Source: Acestrorhynchus altus
Taxonomy: Eukaryota > Chordata > Actinopteri > Characiformes > Acestrorhynchidae
NCBI GenBank assembly: GCA_034509495.1
Contig: JAVGWO010000026.1
Span: forward strand, 1,925,409-1,989,408
DNA length: 64,000 nt
Direction of reading: 5' to 3'
Made by a program: the position numbers and the translations under genes. The number at the start of each line of letters is the position of its first letter. The stretch's first letter is position 1. The notes beneath the pieces were generated by a model that did not search any database, had not been told where the DNA came from, and saw only the letters and a program-made list of their open reading frames with translations. This document shows, piece after piece, positions 51,994 to 64,000 of the stretch.

Positions 51994-54870
51994 CGTACAC
52001 AGGAACACTTAAGAACTTGAAATGTGGAAACAAAAATTACCAACAAAAAAAAAGACAAGATGTACATTTTGGAAAAAAAAGTGCTACATATTGATTTCAA
52101 ATCCAGATACCTTTGGCAAAGAAAAGATGGAAGATGGAAAATGGAATTGCGGAATACAGAGAGTGGAAATGGGAAAGGTGGAGGATAAAAAACAGAAGTT
52201 GCATTTTTAACTCACTGCACCCTTCTGTAAGCAACGTGTTCGTGAGTGTATGCGTTTGTGTGTGTGCGCGCGTGTGTGTGTGTGGTGTGGTGCTTTGTGT
52301 GATGGACACAAAAGCCAAAAAAGGCAGAAAGCACCTGCACCCATCAACAAGACACATGGAGGACAAAATGAGGAGGCGGAACCACAGCAATGACACTTGC
52401 CATGTACAAAAACGCATTTTGAGGAAGATTGTTTCCTCCTTTCTTCTCAACTTCCTTCTTGCTTGCCCTCTGTCCTGGGTGGTGTGTTTTGTGTGAAGGA
52501 GTGACCTTGCGGGACAGTATGTCATTGCCCATAGATGGACACCTGGACTCCTGTGAATACGTGAGAGGAGGTGTCACGTTCAAATTGTAAGAGTTACATA
52601 TAGTTTTTATGGACCAATGTTATTGTATAAGCTTTAGTAATGGTACATTTTTTTCTCCATACCTTTTTGTATCAAAACATAATATAGTATGCTTTTGTTA
52701 CCAAATAGATTCTGTTCCTATTCTGAGCTTTTTACACTTTTTTTTTATTTGGTTGTTGTTACTTTTTGGGTTTGATTCGATGAGGTTTTGGTAGGGATGG
52801 GCGTAGCAGGGTTGTGGTTGGACCCTTGCCTGGCTTCTGTATAAAGCTTCTTTCATCTCTTCTCTTCAGCAAACAGCTGCTTTTCACCTGTTTGCCAGAC
52901 TTCTTCATTTTTTGATACTTCTCAATTTTTTAAATGGGACTTTTTCCTTTCTTTGTTTCTTTCCTTTTTATTTAGAATTTCGCTTTGGGAAGAAACTCAG
53001 AGGGTCTTTTTTATTATTGTTTTTTTTTAATATACACAAAGTCTTTGAAAAGAACAAAAAAGCTTTAAGCAACGCCTCTGCCTTGCCTGCAATATGATGT
53101 GAATATGCTTCCTTTGAGGATTTTGTACCATGGGTGCGCATGTGTGCGAGTCTACGTGAGCGCAGGGAGAACAGCACCATCTCTCGTCTCTTCCTGTAAA
53201 AAAAACAAAAACAAAATACATACAAAAAAAGACCAATGAAACCAGAAACCACCACTCGCAATACAGAGGCCTACCCTAGGTTTTGCATCAGCGTGTCCAC
53301 TTGTTGAATCCAAACAGTAGCCATAGAGTAGTGTACAGTTCTAGCGCACAGTGTTTGTCACATATCTATGATCTAATGAAGCGTTGCTGCCTTTGGACGT
53401 TATTACCATCAAAGTGTCACAAATCTTAATTTTTTTCTGTCTTTACTGTTGATTTTTTTTCTAAATTGAAATTGTGCCGTTTTTTGCAAATGTTTTTTAA
53501 TCCCTTTTTGTCTTCCTACACTTCTAAATTGTTTTGTTACACAAATGAATGGATTATTCCACTGGATTAAGTCATATCCTTCATTCGACGTGGCCTTACT
53601 TTAACACCGTCGTTAAAAGAGTGCAGTTCACGCCTTACAGTCTTGGCCTGTGAGCTGTGAGCTCTTAAGCTCAGCCTTGTGTTGTTTTATTGTTTTGTTT
53701 GTTTATTCTTTATATTCAGACACCCGTAAATTCTGTATGTCATAATTTAATTGATGGAAGCGATTTTGCTCTCTTATGAACATACCCAAAGATATTGTGA
53801 TGCATAGCTGTGTCTGTCTGTGTACGTTTGAAGAGTGTGTTGACGCTCATGGCCTCTTGTTCACCAAAAGTAGAGAGCTTTATCACACCAGTTTATTGTT
53901 ATTTCTCCTGTCCTTGCTAACACACTAATCTATATCAAGGTTTATCATGGCAACTAGGAGTGACTAACACATCAACTTGCTCGAGCAGTTTTGTAATTTT
54001 GTTACTTTTTTAAATTTAGTTTTTTCCTTTGTACAGTAATTTAACTTGTAAGGACCACCAATATGCTTCCTTTTGGTTTAGTTGTTTGTTTTTCACATTT
54101 TCCCCACTGAATCAAGCAGCTTCCTGTGGTATTTCCTTGTCAGCGCAGTTTGGTGTGTGTGTGTGTGTACAGTGTCCAAATTCGTCACTTCCTCTTCTAT
54201 ATATCTATATCTATATGGTCCTAATAGTAATGGACAAGGGACTAGAGACATGTCCACTTGAATTCAATGGCCTTTAGATGTGTGTTTTGTCTTTTAAAGA
54301 TATATGCATACAGCAATATTGTATAGGTCACATTCTGTGTCTTGGTCTGTGGGAAATAACCACTGATTTTTCACCAGCCTGGCCCACGTTTTTTGTGGCT
54401 ATGATGAACAGCACACTCGTCTCAAGTTGAATTCACTTCGCTTCACTGCTTCACTACTCCACCACTTTGAAAAGGAAGAAGAAAAAAAATGTACAGTGAC
54501 TTTACAGTTTTTAAAGAAGAACAGAGGCAAACATCCTGCCACGATTAAGCCTGAATCCCTGGTAGAACCCTTTGCCGAGCTCTGGCTTCCTTTGTTTACA
54601 CCATTGCTTGTAAACATGAATGAAATGCCATAATCAAAATGGTCAATGGTCAGAATGGACTGGTCTTCCTTGCTGGCTGTACAAAAAATTTTTTTATATA
54701 TATATAATTTTTTTTTTTTTTTTTTTTTGGGTGTCATGGAGTGCACTTCCCGGGAAAACTGTAAATTGTATATTGTAAGTAATAATCTTCAGTAAACCCC
54801 CTCCAGAGTGATATGATCAGGAAACTGGTGAACTGGTTTCTGATATTGCTACAGAACAGTCTGATCATAC

Positions 54871-54876
54871 AATAAA
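54871..54876 (+). terminator. Candidate proximal polyadenylation signal AATAAA
   Basis: AATAAA in 'catacaataaatcatgg', followed by a T-rich stretch (ctctttctctaggggtttt). It would give a 3'UTR of about 2.9 kb. Confidence 0.35.
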
Positions 54877-57041
54877 TCATGGACACCTCTTTCTCTAGGG
54901 GTTTTAGCTGGTGACACTGGAGCATTACCATAGCAAACATTGCCAATAGAGCACATGAGCCTGATGCTCATTGATTGAAGTGTTGACCAGAGGAAGGGTG
55001 AATTGTAAGGACTTTCAAAACGTCATCCAGAACTCATTGGCCATCAGTACCTGACCTCTCTTTACACTCTTGTGGCTGAATGCAAGCAAATCTTCACAGC
55101 ATTGATGCTCTACACTCTAGAGGGATCTACTGGATTTTCCCAATGAGCTGAGTAGGCTGTAAAGGGGCCCTCTTAAGACTCTTGGCTGCAGAAAAAAAAT
55201 CTGAATAATCAGAATCAACAGGTATTGAGTACTAGCCCTAGACACTCATGAGGTTGTTGGGCCCATTCCTGACCAGAACTCTGAAAGGGGTGGTTTAATG
55301 CAAGTTCTGTTCTTCCCTTGTTGCATTTTGTTTGTATATTGATATGAAAACTAGCTTTAAAGTGTAATATTGCAATATTTTAAATTATTGTTGAAATTGT
55401 CTCCCCGTTTAATGTGGTGTCAATATAGAAGAAAAAAAGTGCTTTAAGGCCAGGTTGCCTTCAATGTGGAGAGAGTCCCCTAAATGTTAGAATTTCTGTT
55501 GGTGCCCATCGATTCTGTTTATTTTGTTACTTTCTGTACTGGTGGCATAATTTCTGAAGCATTGAGTCTGTTTGTTACGAGGATGCGTTTTGTTGGCTCA
55601 ACTTCTGCCTCTCCTTTTTTTTTTTATTTCACCTTGAATCACAATGGCGGCAAGTTTCATTCATCTGCTCTCCAAACCAAGCCTAAATGACAATCCTAGC
55701 TGGTTTTTACTGTTTACGTTTGAGGTGTTCCTTGTTTGTGTTTTTGGTGTGGAGCTTTAGAATGAAGGACTTGTCTAGAAAGACGTTACAACTTTAATCT
55801 GGATCAGCCGTGTTTCACACCACTTACAGACTGTAACTCCTGATTGGATAGAACACATAAATGTCAGCAATGTCCAGTCAGTAGCGTCTTGATGGGTAGT
55901 AGATCTCGTAGCAGGTGTCCAATGTTAGACATATTATTCAGCCTTCCTTACATTCATACATACAAGAACTGAGCACCGAGGTTGTGTTTCACTGTGCTGG
56001 TTCTGTTCATGTGTCCACTGGTTTCATTATTCATGTTTTACTCAGCTCTTCCAAAAGCAGCTGTTTTTTTATGAGGGTGTGTGTGTGTGTGTGTGTGTGT
56101 TTGTCTGTGTGGGTGTGTGCGCGTCCTCTAATATGCCAAATGACTTTTAAACTTAGAGTTTCATGCACTGCTTAAGAGGAAAAAAAAACATTGCACCAGA
56201 GGCAGCTTTGGAAAAGGTTTCTTTCTTTGCATTGGAAAAGAGCAGAAGAGGCTGGAAAAGGAAAGAACAAGCTTCTTTGGCACAGAGTTACAAACTCTTC
56301 ATTACTGGGAAGGCCTTTCTCTTGGTTTTCTAACTTTCTTTTTACTCATGCTCTTGATTACTTTAATTTCTGCTCTCTTTCTCTGCCTCACTTTCTCTTT
56401 TTCTCTTATTCTCAAACACTTTTTCTCTTGTCTCGCTCAGTTTCTCTTCCTCACTTGTTTTTTCCTGATTTCGAACACATCTTTTGGTCACGCTCCCTTT
56501 ACTTTGCTCTTGGCCACTTTCACTTACTTTCAGTCTTGCTCTTTTTTTTTCTCTCTCTCTCTCCTATGTGTTGGTTATAGATTGTCAGAATGGCAGACGG
56601 ATGGACTGAATAGTTTTCTGTTTTTTTCTCTGTGATACTTTTGCACTTATTCATTGTTTTTCTTGCCTCATGTATCTACATGTATCTACAGAGAATCTTA
56701 TTCATGCCTTTCACATAAATGTTTTCATTGTAAACAAGCTCTTCTCACATGTTCTATTGCAAAACAAAAATCACAGTGCCCCCCCCTTCTCTCTTTTGCT
56801 CTCTTTCACACTCTGATCTCCATCTCTTCCTCTCTCTTTCTCTCTCTCTCTCTCTCTGTGTATTGTTCTAGTGGTAACAAGCAGAGGTGTTGGTTTGGTA
56901 GTGGTATCAGTCCTGACCGTAGGATGCTGTGCCGTCTGTGATATTTTAGCAATAACGTGAAACAAGGGGACAGTTATACACATTATAGTTTCTTTCAGTT
57001 GTCTGTTTTGTACATATTGCACCTGCGCAGTTCCATATGTC

Positions 57042-57055
57042 ATTAAAGGAATAAA
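57042..57055 (+). terminator. Candidate distal polyadenylation signals ATTAAA and AATAAA
   Basis: ATTAAA (57042) and AATAAA (57050) lie 8 nt apart. Further AATAAA occurs at 57092, and 'tgatctttgttttctttg' provides a downstream T/GT-rich element at about 57118. This is the best candidate for the main rbpj 3' end. Confidence 0.65.
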
Positions 57056-57199
57056 AAAAAAAACTTGCAATATTGGCATAAAAAAACAGAAATAAAAAAG
57101 TGAGAAATATTCAGATGTGATCTTTGTTTTCTTTGTAACTTCAGTGTTTAAATCTGTTACAAAAAAATTGCCTTGTCTCCTTTTACAATATGGATGATC

Positions 57200-58155
57200 T
57201 AACAAGATCCCACATTTAAGTTGTTTAAAGCCTCCACAAAAATATAGCTTATTTCTTCCATTTTCACCAACAAAATCTGCCCTTCAAGTTGTTTTATGGA
57301 GTTTCAACCTTTATTTTGAAACAGTTTGAAGTTGGAGGAAAATCTAGACTGCAGTTAAAGTAATTTCAGGTCCTTGATACCATTGGTTGCATCCTGATGA
57401 GGTTTAAATAGATCTGGCTGTAATGAGCAGTGGTATGTTTGAAGAAAAAGGGTCAGAGAGTTTCATGTAAAGAACACCTGTCCAACTATTTAACATGGGG
57501 TAGGATCAATCATGCTTGGTGGTTGTGTTGCAGCCAGTGGCACAAGAGTAGAGGGAAGAATTGAGTAATTTAATGAATTAAATTCCAGCAAATTCTGGAA
57601 ATTTTTAAAAATCATTTTTAAAAAAGCCGAAGTTGAAAAGTGGATGACTTCTACAAATGATATGATACTAAACCCAACTCAAAATCCATAATAGACCTCA
57701 AAAGGTGCAAGCTGAAGATTTTACTATGCCCCTCACCGTCCCCTGATCAGAACATCATTGAAAATCTGTGGATGGACCTCAAGTGAGCAGTGTATGCAAG
57801 ACGGCCCAGGAATCTCACAGAAATGACAGACTTTTGCAATAAAGGAAGAATGGGTGAAAATCCCTCAAACAAGAACTGAAAGACTCTTGGCTACAAAGTG
57901 TTTAGAAGCTGCAATACTTGCCAAAAGGGGGCGCTACTGTGTTCTGACTATGCAGTGTGCCCATAGTTTTGCTTTGGGCCCTTTTATATTTTTGAAAATG
58001 TTAAATATGATAATAAAAGAAATGTTTTGCTTCAAATACAAAGGCCCTTTTTAACTTCATGCCTTTTGGAAATCATTTCATCTTTGACTTGCGTGATTAT
58101 TCATAGTACCAGTCATTTTGACCAGGGGTGCCCAAACCTTTGCACACCACTGTAT
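57200..58155 (+). mobile_element. Tc1/mariner-like element, 5'-degenerate
   Basis: The segment 'cgtcccctgatcagaacatcattgaaaatctgtggatggacc' (about 57738-57780) encodes the SPDQN.IENLW DDE block of Tc1/mariner transposases. The right end 'aggggtgcccaaacctttgcacaccactgta' (58122-58153) is a typical terminal sequence. The reading frame is broken. It lies just beyond the rbpj polyadenylation region. Confidence 0.7.
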
Positions 58156-58506
58156 TCTCAATATTACCCCAACTCTCCTCCTCAGCTTTGCTCTTCTCTA
58201 CTGTACGTGTCTGTTTTTGTAAGCTCTTGTGTGTTTGATATGCTGCTTGCCACTGTGGAAAGACACGGTGGCCTTTAAGCGAACCTGTGTTTAGATTTTT
58301 TTCAGCTTGCTAGTCACTCAAGGCTGGGGGGGTAGACGGGGGAAAAAGCCGTTATCCCTGCCGGAGCAGTGACTCGTGGGTAATGTCACTGGTGCCTTGT
58401 CAGAGCTGCTGCTGTTCTAAATCCTTTTACTCACTGCATCCTCTTCACCAAGGCTGTTAAAAGCCTTATTTCACTGCCTTTGATTACTGTACTGTAAGGG
58501 AAAGTA

Positions 58507-58522
58507 ACACGCACGCACGCAT

Positions 58523-58552
<30 letters not shown>
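58507..58552. repeat. (CA)n microsatellite
   Basis: CACGCACGCACGCATG followed by about 15 CA units. Confidence 0.95.
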
Positions 58553-58554
<2 letters not shown>

Positions 58555-58789
58555 TTCCATTTAGCTGCCCAAACATTTTATTGGGTTGCTGTTTGTATAT
58601 ATGAGAGCATCCAGTTCAGGCGCTTAAAAGCTTTATTTAATCCTTGGTACTTGTGAAAGTACCCATTTGACTTGCCAGCACGCACTGCTGATACATGTGA
58701 GAAAATATCAGCGTGACAAGTCATAGCAGTTTTCGTATCATATGGAGAATTAAATGAATATCGTTCAACGTTTAGGGCACTCCACATTC

Positions 58790-59065
58790 ACTACTACTCA
58801 AAACTCCTAAGATTAGTATCAGGTGCAGCACATCAGCTGCAAATGATTAGACCATTACAGAGGACTTTGGAGCAACCTGTCTTATTTCAACCTCAGACAT
58901 TAGTTTGGTTTGCTCTTGATTGTTGGAGTGAGTGGTGTCTCCATAGCCAGATTCAAAGAGCTCGCTGAGAGAGCTCAGAAATAAGGTTGTGTTTGAATAT
59001 GTATCTCTGAAGTGATTTCAAAAGTTGGCAGGTCAGGTCATCCTACCAGGTTCAGTCCTAACTCC
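58790..59065 (+). mobile_element. Tc1-like fragment, transposase N-terminal part
   Basis: 'ggtgcagcacatcagctgcaaatgatt', 'cattagtttggtttgctcttgattgtt' and 'ccagattcaaagagctcgctgagagagctcagaaataaggttgtg' match the family of the 11300-11770 fragment. Broken and truncated. Confidence 0.7.
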
Positions 59066-59449
59066 TTCCCCACAAAACATTTCTACTAATTATATATTTG
59101 ACATTTTTTTAAAGTGTTTTAAATGTATTGTAAAAATAATTAAGGAGGTTACAGCCAATACTTTTGAAATAAGTTGGAGAGTTGGGGTGATGACCATCTA
59201 ACATCATGACCTCACTAGTGTGTGTGTGTGTGCTGTCTATTGGTCCATTCATCTTCAAATTATGGTAAGAATGACGGTGACAATATTTAATCATAATATT
59301 TTAATATTAATATTTTACAAGAAAAAAGCCAGAAATATTTGATCTTTACAGAGTTAAGATTACTTTATAAGCCAGGATGTTTTTGAGGTGTACACACATT
59401 AAACATTTAACATACAGTATTCAATATGCATTACATATCATACATTACA

Positions 59450-59620
59450 CCAGGGGTGCGCAATCATGGTCCTAGAGTGCCGGATTCCTGGAGTTCTGTA
59501 TTTTCCTGCACACCTGATTCAACTCACTTGTTAATTTCCTGGTTTGTTAGTCCAGGGAAATCAGTAGACTGTGCAGGATTCTGGCATTTCAGGGTCAGGA
59601 TTACCTACCCCTGAATTACA
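59450..59620. mobile_element. MITE with inverted ends (about 170 bp)
   Basis: 'caggggtgcgcaatcatggtcctagag' at the left is mirrored by 'cagggtcaggattacctacccctg' at the right. The interior 'cctgcacacctgattcaactcac' is a common fish repeat. Similar ends occur at 49978-50168. Confidence 0.75.
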
Positions 59621-60252
59621 CATTACAGTGTGTGAAAACATATAGTAAATGCAGCTGCTGCATTTTATACAGTGAATGCAATAATGATCACTTCAAATAT
59701 CATTCCCAAAATTCCCATGTTCTTGACACAAATACGAAAGAAAAAAATCGCAGCACTGACTTTCTGAATAACATGCTGCTCAAGTCAAGAGCTCATAAAA
59801 ATAAAAAATAATGAAACAATGAAAAGCCAAGGTGTTTTAGAAAAACTGAAATAATGCGTAAAAGCAACCCTTCCAGACCGTTTTCCAGGAACCTGACCTC
59901 CTATGAAATGCTACATCTGCCTGCGCCCCGCAGGTATGAGGGAAAGGGCACAGGTGTGTGTGAGACGGCCCTTCTGCAGGTGCTTTTATGTTGCTGACAG
60001 GTGTGAAAAGTCTCATGTGAAGATAAGGAATGACTGCACGGCAAATAAAGGGTACACGCTGTGCGGCTTCGAAGAACACAGTGTTTGGATAAAGAAGTGA
60101 GTGTGTACCTTAGGGAGAGAAAAACGGCCCAGCAACATTGCGACGGTGCACCCCTTAACATACAAGCTCCAAAAAGAGGGTCAGGAGTGACATAGGGCAA
60201 AACACATTTACACATCTCCACATATTTCTGTGGCAATGACCACACACCGTAG

Positions 60253-60292
60253 CGGGGGTGGGGTGGGGTGGGGTGAGGTGGGGTAGGGGGCT
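60253..60292. repeat. (GGGGT)n minisatellite
   Basis: Seven or so GGGGT-like units in a row, able to form a G-quadruplex on the plus strand. Confidence 0.9.
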
Positions 60293-61064
60293 CTACAGTC
60301 GAGTTCTAAAGCACATACAGATGCAGACGAGACAGTTGCGCTTGGGGTGTCTTTTTCCCTGTCCTTTGAGAAATGACTCAGAGGATAAGTCAATGATGTA
60401 TGGCTGAGATTATGTACACAGATCTTCAATCCAAGTTCTGCCGTATTAGTCTGGCAATGTTCTGAAGGCCTGAGCATGGTTCCACTATGCTGGAGGTCTG
60501 TGAAGTCTCTGAAAGCGCAAGCTGTGTGTTTTCTCTAAACATCTGGACAGCCTCACTCTTCTTCAGACTATGTGAACCACGAGTGAGAAAATGCAGCTGG
60601 TGGGGTGGGGAGCAGTTTACTGGGATAACACCTTTGACCTTTTGACAGACACATTTCGTGATACTGTTAAAGCCACTGTCTGCTTTCAGACACTAAATAC
60701 TGTATTATGACTGTCTGGAAGTTTATGATGTTTCATTCCACACTGTTTTATGGTGAGAAACAAATTGCAATAAAATTCAATTCAATAGCATAAATGTACG
60801 CACCGAGATTTTGCAATAATGGTGGCTAATGCTGTAAAGATATAGCCCTGAAACATCAACTTCACTGGAAAATTAAGAAACTTCTCATTTTTGCTCAGTT
60901 CTTGACAAAAAAAAACTACAATCTACAGTCGGGTGAACATAGATTCCCCCTTCACCTAATTGTATTTCATTACCCAAGACATGTTTGTTGTTTAAGTTTG
61001 CTTTGTTGTGTTTTCATTGGTGCTACGAGGTTAATATAGAACTAGGGATGCATGATGATCAAAT

Positions 61065-61490
61065 CATATTCTTGTGTCTCAAAAAAAATTGAATACTGAA
61101 TTTTTTGTGTTCGTTTGTGTTCGTAATTTCATTCAAAAAGGTAAACAGTCAGATTTAGTTTTCAATATATGTAAAGTAACACATTTAAAGCCTTTTTCCA
61201 TTTAATTTTTATCAGTATGGCTCATGAAAATCCTCAGCAGTCCAATGCGCTAGCATTAAACCTGGGCAGCCTGAGTCTGAGAGAACAAACTTAGCCATGG
61301 TTGGTAGATGATGCTCGCTGTCTGAGAGTCTTTGTATCTGAGCTGAGCTGTTAGCACTTTCCTTTGAGCACATTGGTGGTAAGGAGGAAGCAGGTGCTTG
61401 TCTTCACCCTCTTAGTGTTGGAAGCATTGTGTGTAATAGGGGTAAAATCCTAAAGGGGTTGAGGTTATGATGTTAGATTTAGTTTAATTA
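61065..61490 (+). mobile_element. Mariner-like end with an inserted SINE
   Basis: The text from 61065 ('aatttcattcaaaaaggtaaacag' to 'cagtatggctcatgaaaatcc') is a mariner-type end. At about 61233 it changes to 'cagcagtccaatgcgctag...cttgtcttcaccctcttagtgttggaagcat', the SINE also seen at 34970-35345. One element appears to have inserted in the other. Confidence 0.6.
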
Positions 61491-64000
61491 ATTTATTACT
61501 CAAAGAGTATCAACATTCATACTGTTTACAAATCTGACAGTTTACGTTTTTCGACAGTTACCTTTTTCATGTGCTACCTTTTGAGAAGCACTTGCATGAA
61601 TCAGTAGCTCTGGACGGACTTGAGAGAAAAAGTATTTGCTATGTATTTACTGCACTCAGGGGAAAAACAGAACATTTAGCCAATGGTAGGCGTCTGTGGT
61701 CAAATGTGACTTTTTTTATTTGACTGCATCTGCGGTCGTCTACAAATAAAACGTTTTCTTCGATCCCAGTCCGGGTGAATTGAATCCTGCATTTTCAAAA
61801 TATTGACAGATATGTGCCAGTAGATTTTGACAATGGCTCAGAGTTCTCATATAAATGCATTCTTAAATGCACCATAAAAGCTGTACACTGTCAAAGCTGT
61901 GCACTGTGAAGGTACATTAACAAAAATGGTCTATAAGGTCCAACTGTGTATCTACATTCTTTACATTGTTAAGCAGAATGATGCATATATATATATATGG
62001 ACAGGACAAAGTGGACTGGGACACCCCATGAACACCCTTGACTTTAACATATTTACAAATGTGGATATTTATTCTTCATTTGAACTATATTGAGAGATGG
62101 AGGTAACATATCTAAACACATCAAACAGAAGAAATGTCTTGTAAAATCATTGGCAAAATGTAATTAATAGAAATGTAAAAATATAGAAAGGTTAGGAGCC
62201 TCTATGCCCTATTAGCTGATTTTTCCTGCCTGGGCTGAAATAATGTCATTTAGATTAGTCACCATTTATCACCAGTCTCTGGCATCAACTGGAAGAAAGA
62301 CAGTCTTGCATTTCCGATACAAAAAAGATTTCATACTGGTTTCAAACTATGACATTTCCACCTCTAGGTGTTCTCTGCCAACCTTTAGTTTAACCCTGAT
62401 GGGTTTTTTTTGACAGCAATGGTCTCTTTGCACACCTCCCATGAAAATCAAACGTGTTCTACGTTTTTCAGAGTTCCAGTTTGGTACCTTTTTTAGTACC
62501 TAGCAATTAACATTGTGCATGTCTAAATCATTCACGCACACTTCCCTTAAACCATGCAGTCACACAAAAACCTTATCTTCAAAACAGCAACTTTACAGGA
62601 CAACAAAAACACCTTCTCAACGTTCAATGGAAGCAATAGTAAACAGATTTTATCCCAATAAATTTCTTTTTAGAAATTTAGCATTTCTATTGGTCCATTC
62701 ACTGCACCAGATTTAAACTTTGTCAAAACGTAAAAACCAGCTAGGTTTTTGAGAGGCAGTAATGAAATATTATATCAGCCTTGATTATTTGTTAAGAAAA
62801 GAACCAAACCTCAGGTGTCATGTCTTGGCTGACTGATTATTGATGTTAAAGGGGTATAATTTGTTCAGTTTAACATTTCACCAACCTATCACTTCAATTT
62901 TACATTTTTATTTAAGTTTGAAAATGTATATTCTATATATAATAATTATGGTTAAATGGAAAAAAGTTAAAAATATAGAAAAGCATAAATATTTTAAGCA
63001 TTTTTATAAGCAACACTTTATTAGTCCAGTAAGAAACCAATGGACTTTATGAGGTCCAGGCAACTGTAAAGACAGACAGAGCCAGAGACGAGCGCATAAA
63101 CTCCCATCCCTTATGTAAGCCCTGCATATGAGTCAGTTTCCTAATGCAGACTGAAGACCCTCTCAAGCCATCTGCAATCATGCTCCATTTGATGCACATG
63201 TTTATTCGGCCGTGACAGGCCCCCAAAGTTAAACACTGGACTCTGTCTGACATCAGATTTTCAATGTTCTTGCCAATCGGTGCATGTGTGTTTACACCTG
63301 TCTAGAGGGTCACGATCAACACACCGATGTTAGCTAGTCAGCCATCATTCAGTGTCCTCTCTTTCACTCAAATGAAGATTAAAGTCCTTGTTCAATGTCC
63401 AAACTTACTAAAGGTCTTCAAACACAGTAGAGCTGCCTCAGTGTTCATACAAGGCTGTGTAAAAGCTTTAGGCCAGCACACAAGATATTTATCTATAAAA
63501 TGAACTATTTATATAAGACAAAGTGAGCTGGAAAAACTGTCAATGCTTATATGTTGTTGATTTGTGAAGTGAAAAACACAACATATGCAGACTAGACAAT
63601 TGTATTAAAAAATAAATAAAAATAGAGCTTGTGGCATGTGGATGAAATCCTTTAAACTGTCTCAGTTCTAGAGCTAAATAGATTTTTTTATGTACTAACA
63701 CTCAACAACCCTGGGATCCTCCAGTGTTTCTCAGCCCTGGTCCTAGAGGCACCCCATACCCTGCATATGTTAGAAAATGAGAAAACTAAACAAATTGATG
63801 CCTACAAATCAGAGGCTATTAAAAATCTATTAAAGCTCTTCCAGCTCACAATTTCTACTGTTATTGTAAGAAATTGTCATTAAGACATGGAAATTAAGGG
63901 GAAAAGTGGAAGTCAAGGTATGCTCTTGAATTAACTCTCAGAGACATCCTTCATCTCCACTATAGCAAGGAGTGATACAGGAGGTTGTTTGTACCATCAG

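Larger units (their letters stand above)
51994..57060 (+). other. rbpj 3'UTR (about 5.1 kb)
   Basis: No splice acceptor or coding exon follows the stop, and the sequence remains largely free of transposons up to 57.2 kb, unlike the introns. This fits a constrained 3'UTR. It contains a GT repeat (52253-52285 and 56077-56100), T-rich tracts, a T-run at 54709-54729 and CT-rich sequence at 56340-56860. The terminal block 'tttgtacatattgcacctgcgcagttccatatgtcattaaag' looks like conserved 3'UTR end sequence, but I cannot verify it. Confidence 0.75.
57120..64000. other. Downstream flank, no supported gene
   Basis: Apart from the transposon fragments listed separately, no exon is recognisable. The stretch 59880-60560 is more GC-rich and unique-looking. 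It could be a regulatory element or part of the untranslated region of a neighbouring gene; in mammals the next gene is CCKAR on the opposite strand (recalled). The stretch 61500-63720 is AT-rich and featureless. A hAT-type MITE end begins near 63723. Confidence 0.6.

Noticed and set aside
54709..54729. Poly(T) run as a reverse-strand processed pseudogene tail
   Set aside because: No gene-like sequence precedes it on the minus strand and no target duplication was seen. It is probably a simple T tract in the 3'UTR.
59903..60100. Cys-rich 65-codon plus-strand frame (MKCYICLRPAG...)
   Set aside because: It looks protein-like at first, but it has no regular cysteine spacing, no flanking splice sites and no known family.
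59901..60245. 114-codon minus-strand frame as a neighbouring gene such as cckar
   Set aside because: The translation shows no transmembrane segments or receptor motifs, and I cannot align it with any protein that I recall.

Overview
This is vertebrate genomic DNA, almost certainly from a teleost fish. The evidence is one intron-rich gene with GT-AG introns, a CpG-rich promoter, abundant (GT)n/(CA)n microsatellites, and many Tc1/mariner, MITE and SINE copies of types familiar from fish. Several repeats (a palindromic element at 44.6-45.3 kb, a tRNA-like SINE at 35 kb, and elements ending in a 'gtgtccacaaacatttgg' motif) resemble families I associate with ostariophysans such as catfish, characins and electric fishes. 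That placement is an impression, not a measurement.

The window is dominated by one plus-strand gene, rbpj (CSL / Suppressor of Hairless / RBP-Jkappa), the DNA-binding switch of Notch signalling. I reconstructed eleven coding exons between 3283 and 51993. They join without frame breaks into a 493-residue protein starting MAPVVTG. Intron 1 is about 27 kb and intron 2 about 11 kb; exons 3-11 lie in the last 11 kb of the coding span. The last exon continues into a long 3'UTR of about 5 kb, ending near tandem ATTAAA/AATAAA signals at 57042-57055.

Layout: 1-2900, upstream flank with no supported gene; 2900-3640, CpG-rich promoter and exon 1; 3303-30444, intron 1 with Tc1-like elements, MITEs, SINEs and microsatellites; 30445-30483, exon 2 (39 nt); 30484-41349, intron 2 with a very good candidate in-frame 21-nt microexon at 37179-37199; 41350-51993, exons 3-11; 51994 to about 57060, 3'UTR; 57200-64000, downstream flank with transposon fragments and no supported gene.

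The main leads are five. (1) The candidate 7-residue microexon in the N-terminal arm. (2) Two perfect CSL-binding octamers in the gene's own promoter, suggesting autoregulation. (3) Three CTCGCGAG palindromes (BANP/CGCG-box type) in 300 bp, plus a near-perfect TISU/YY1 element on the start codon, which predicts a very short 5'UTR. (4) Complementary UG-rich and CA-rich tracts on either side of exon 2. (5) An unusual run of acceptors preceded by UG repeats rather than pyrimidine tracts. No CRISPR array, operon, rRNA gene or credible second protein-coding gene was seen.
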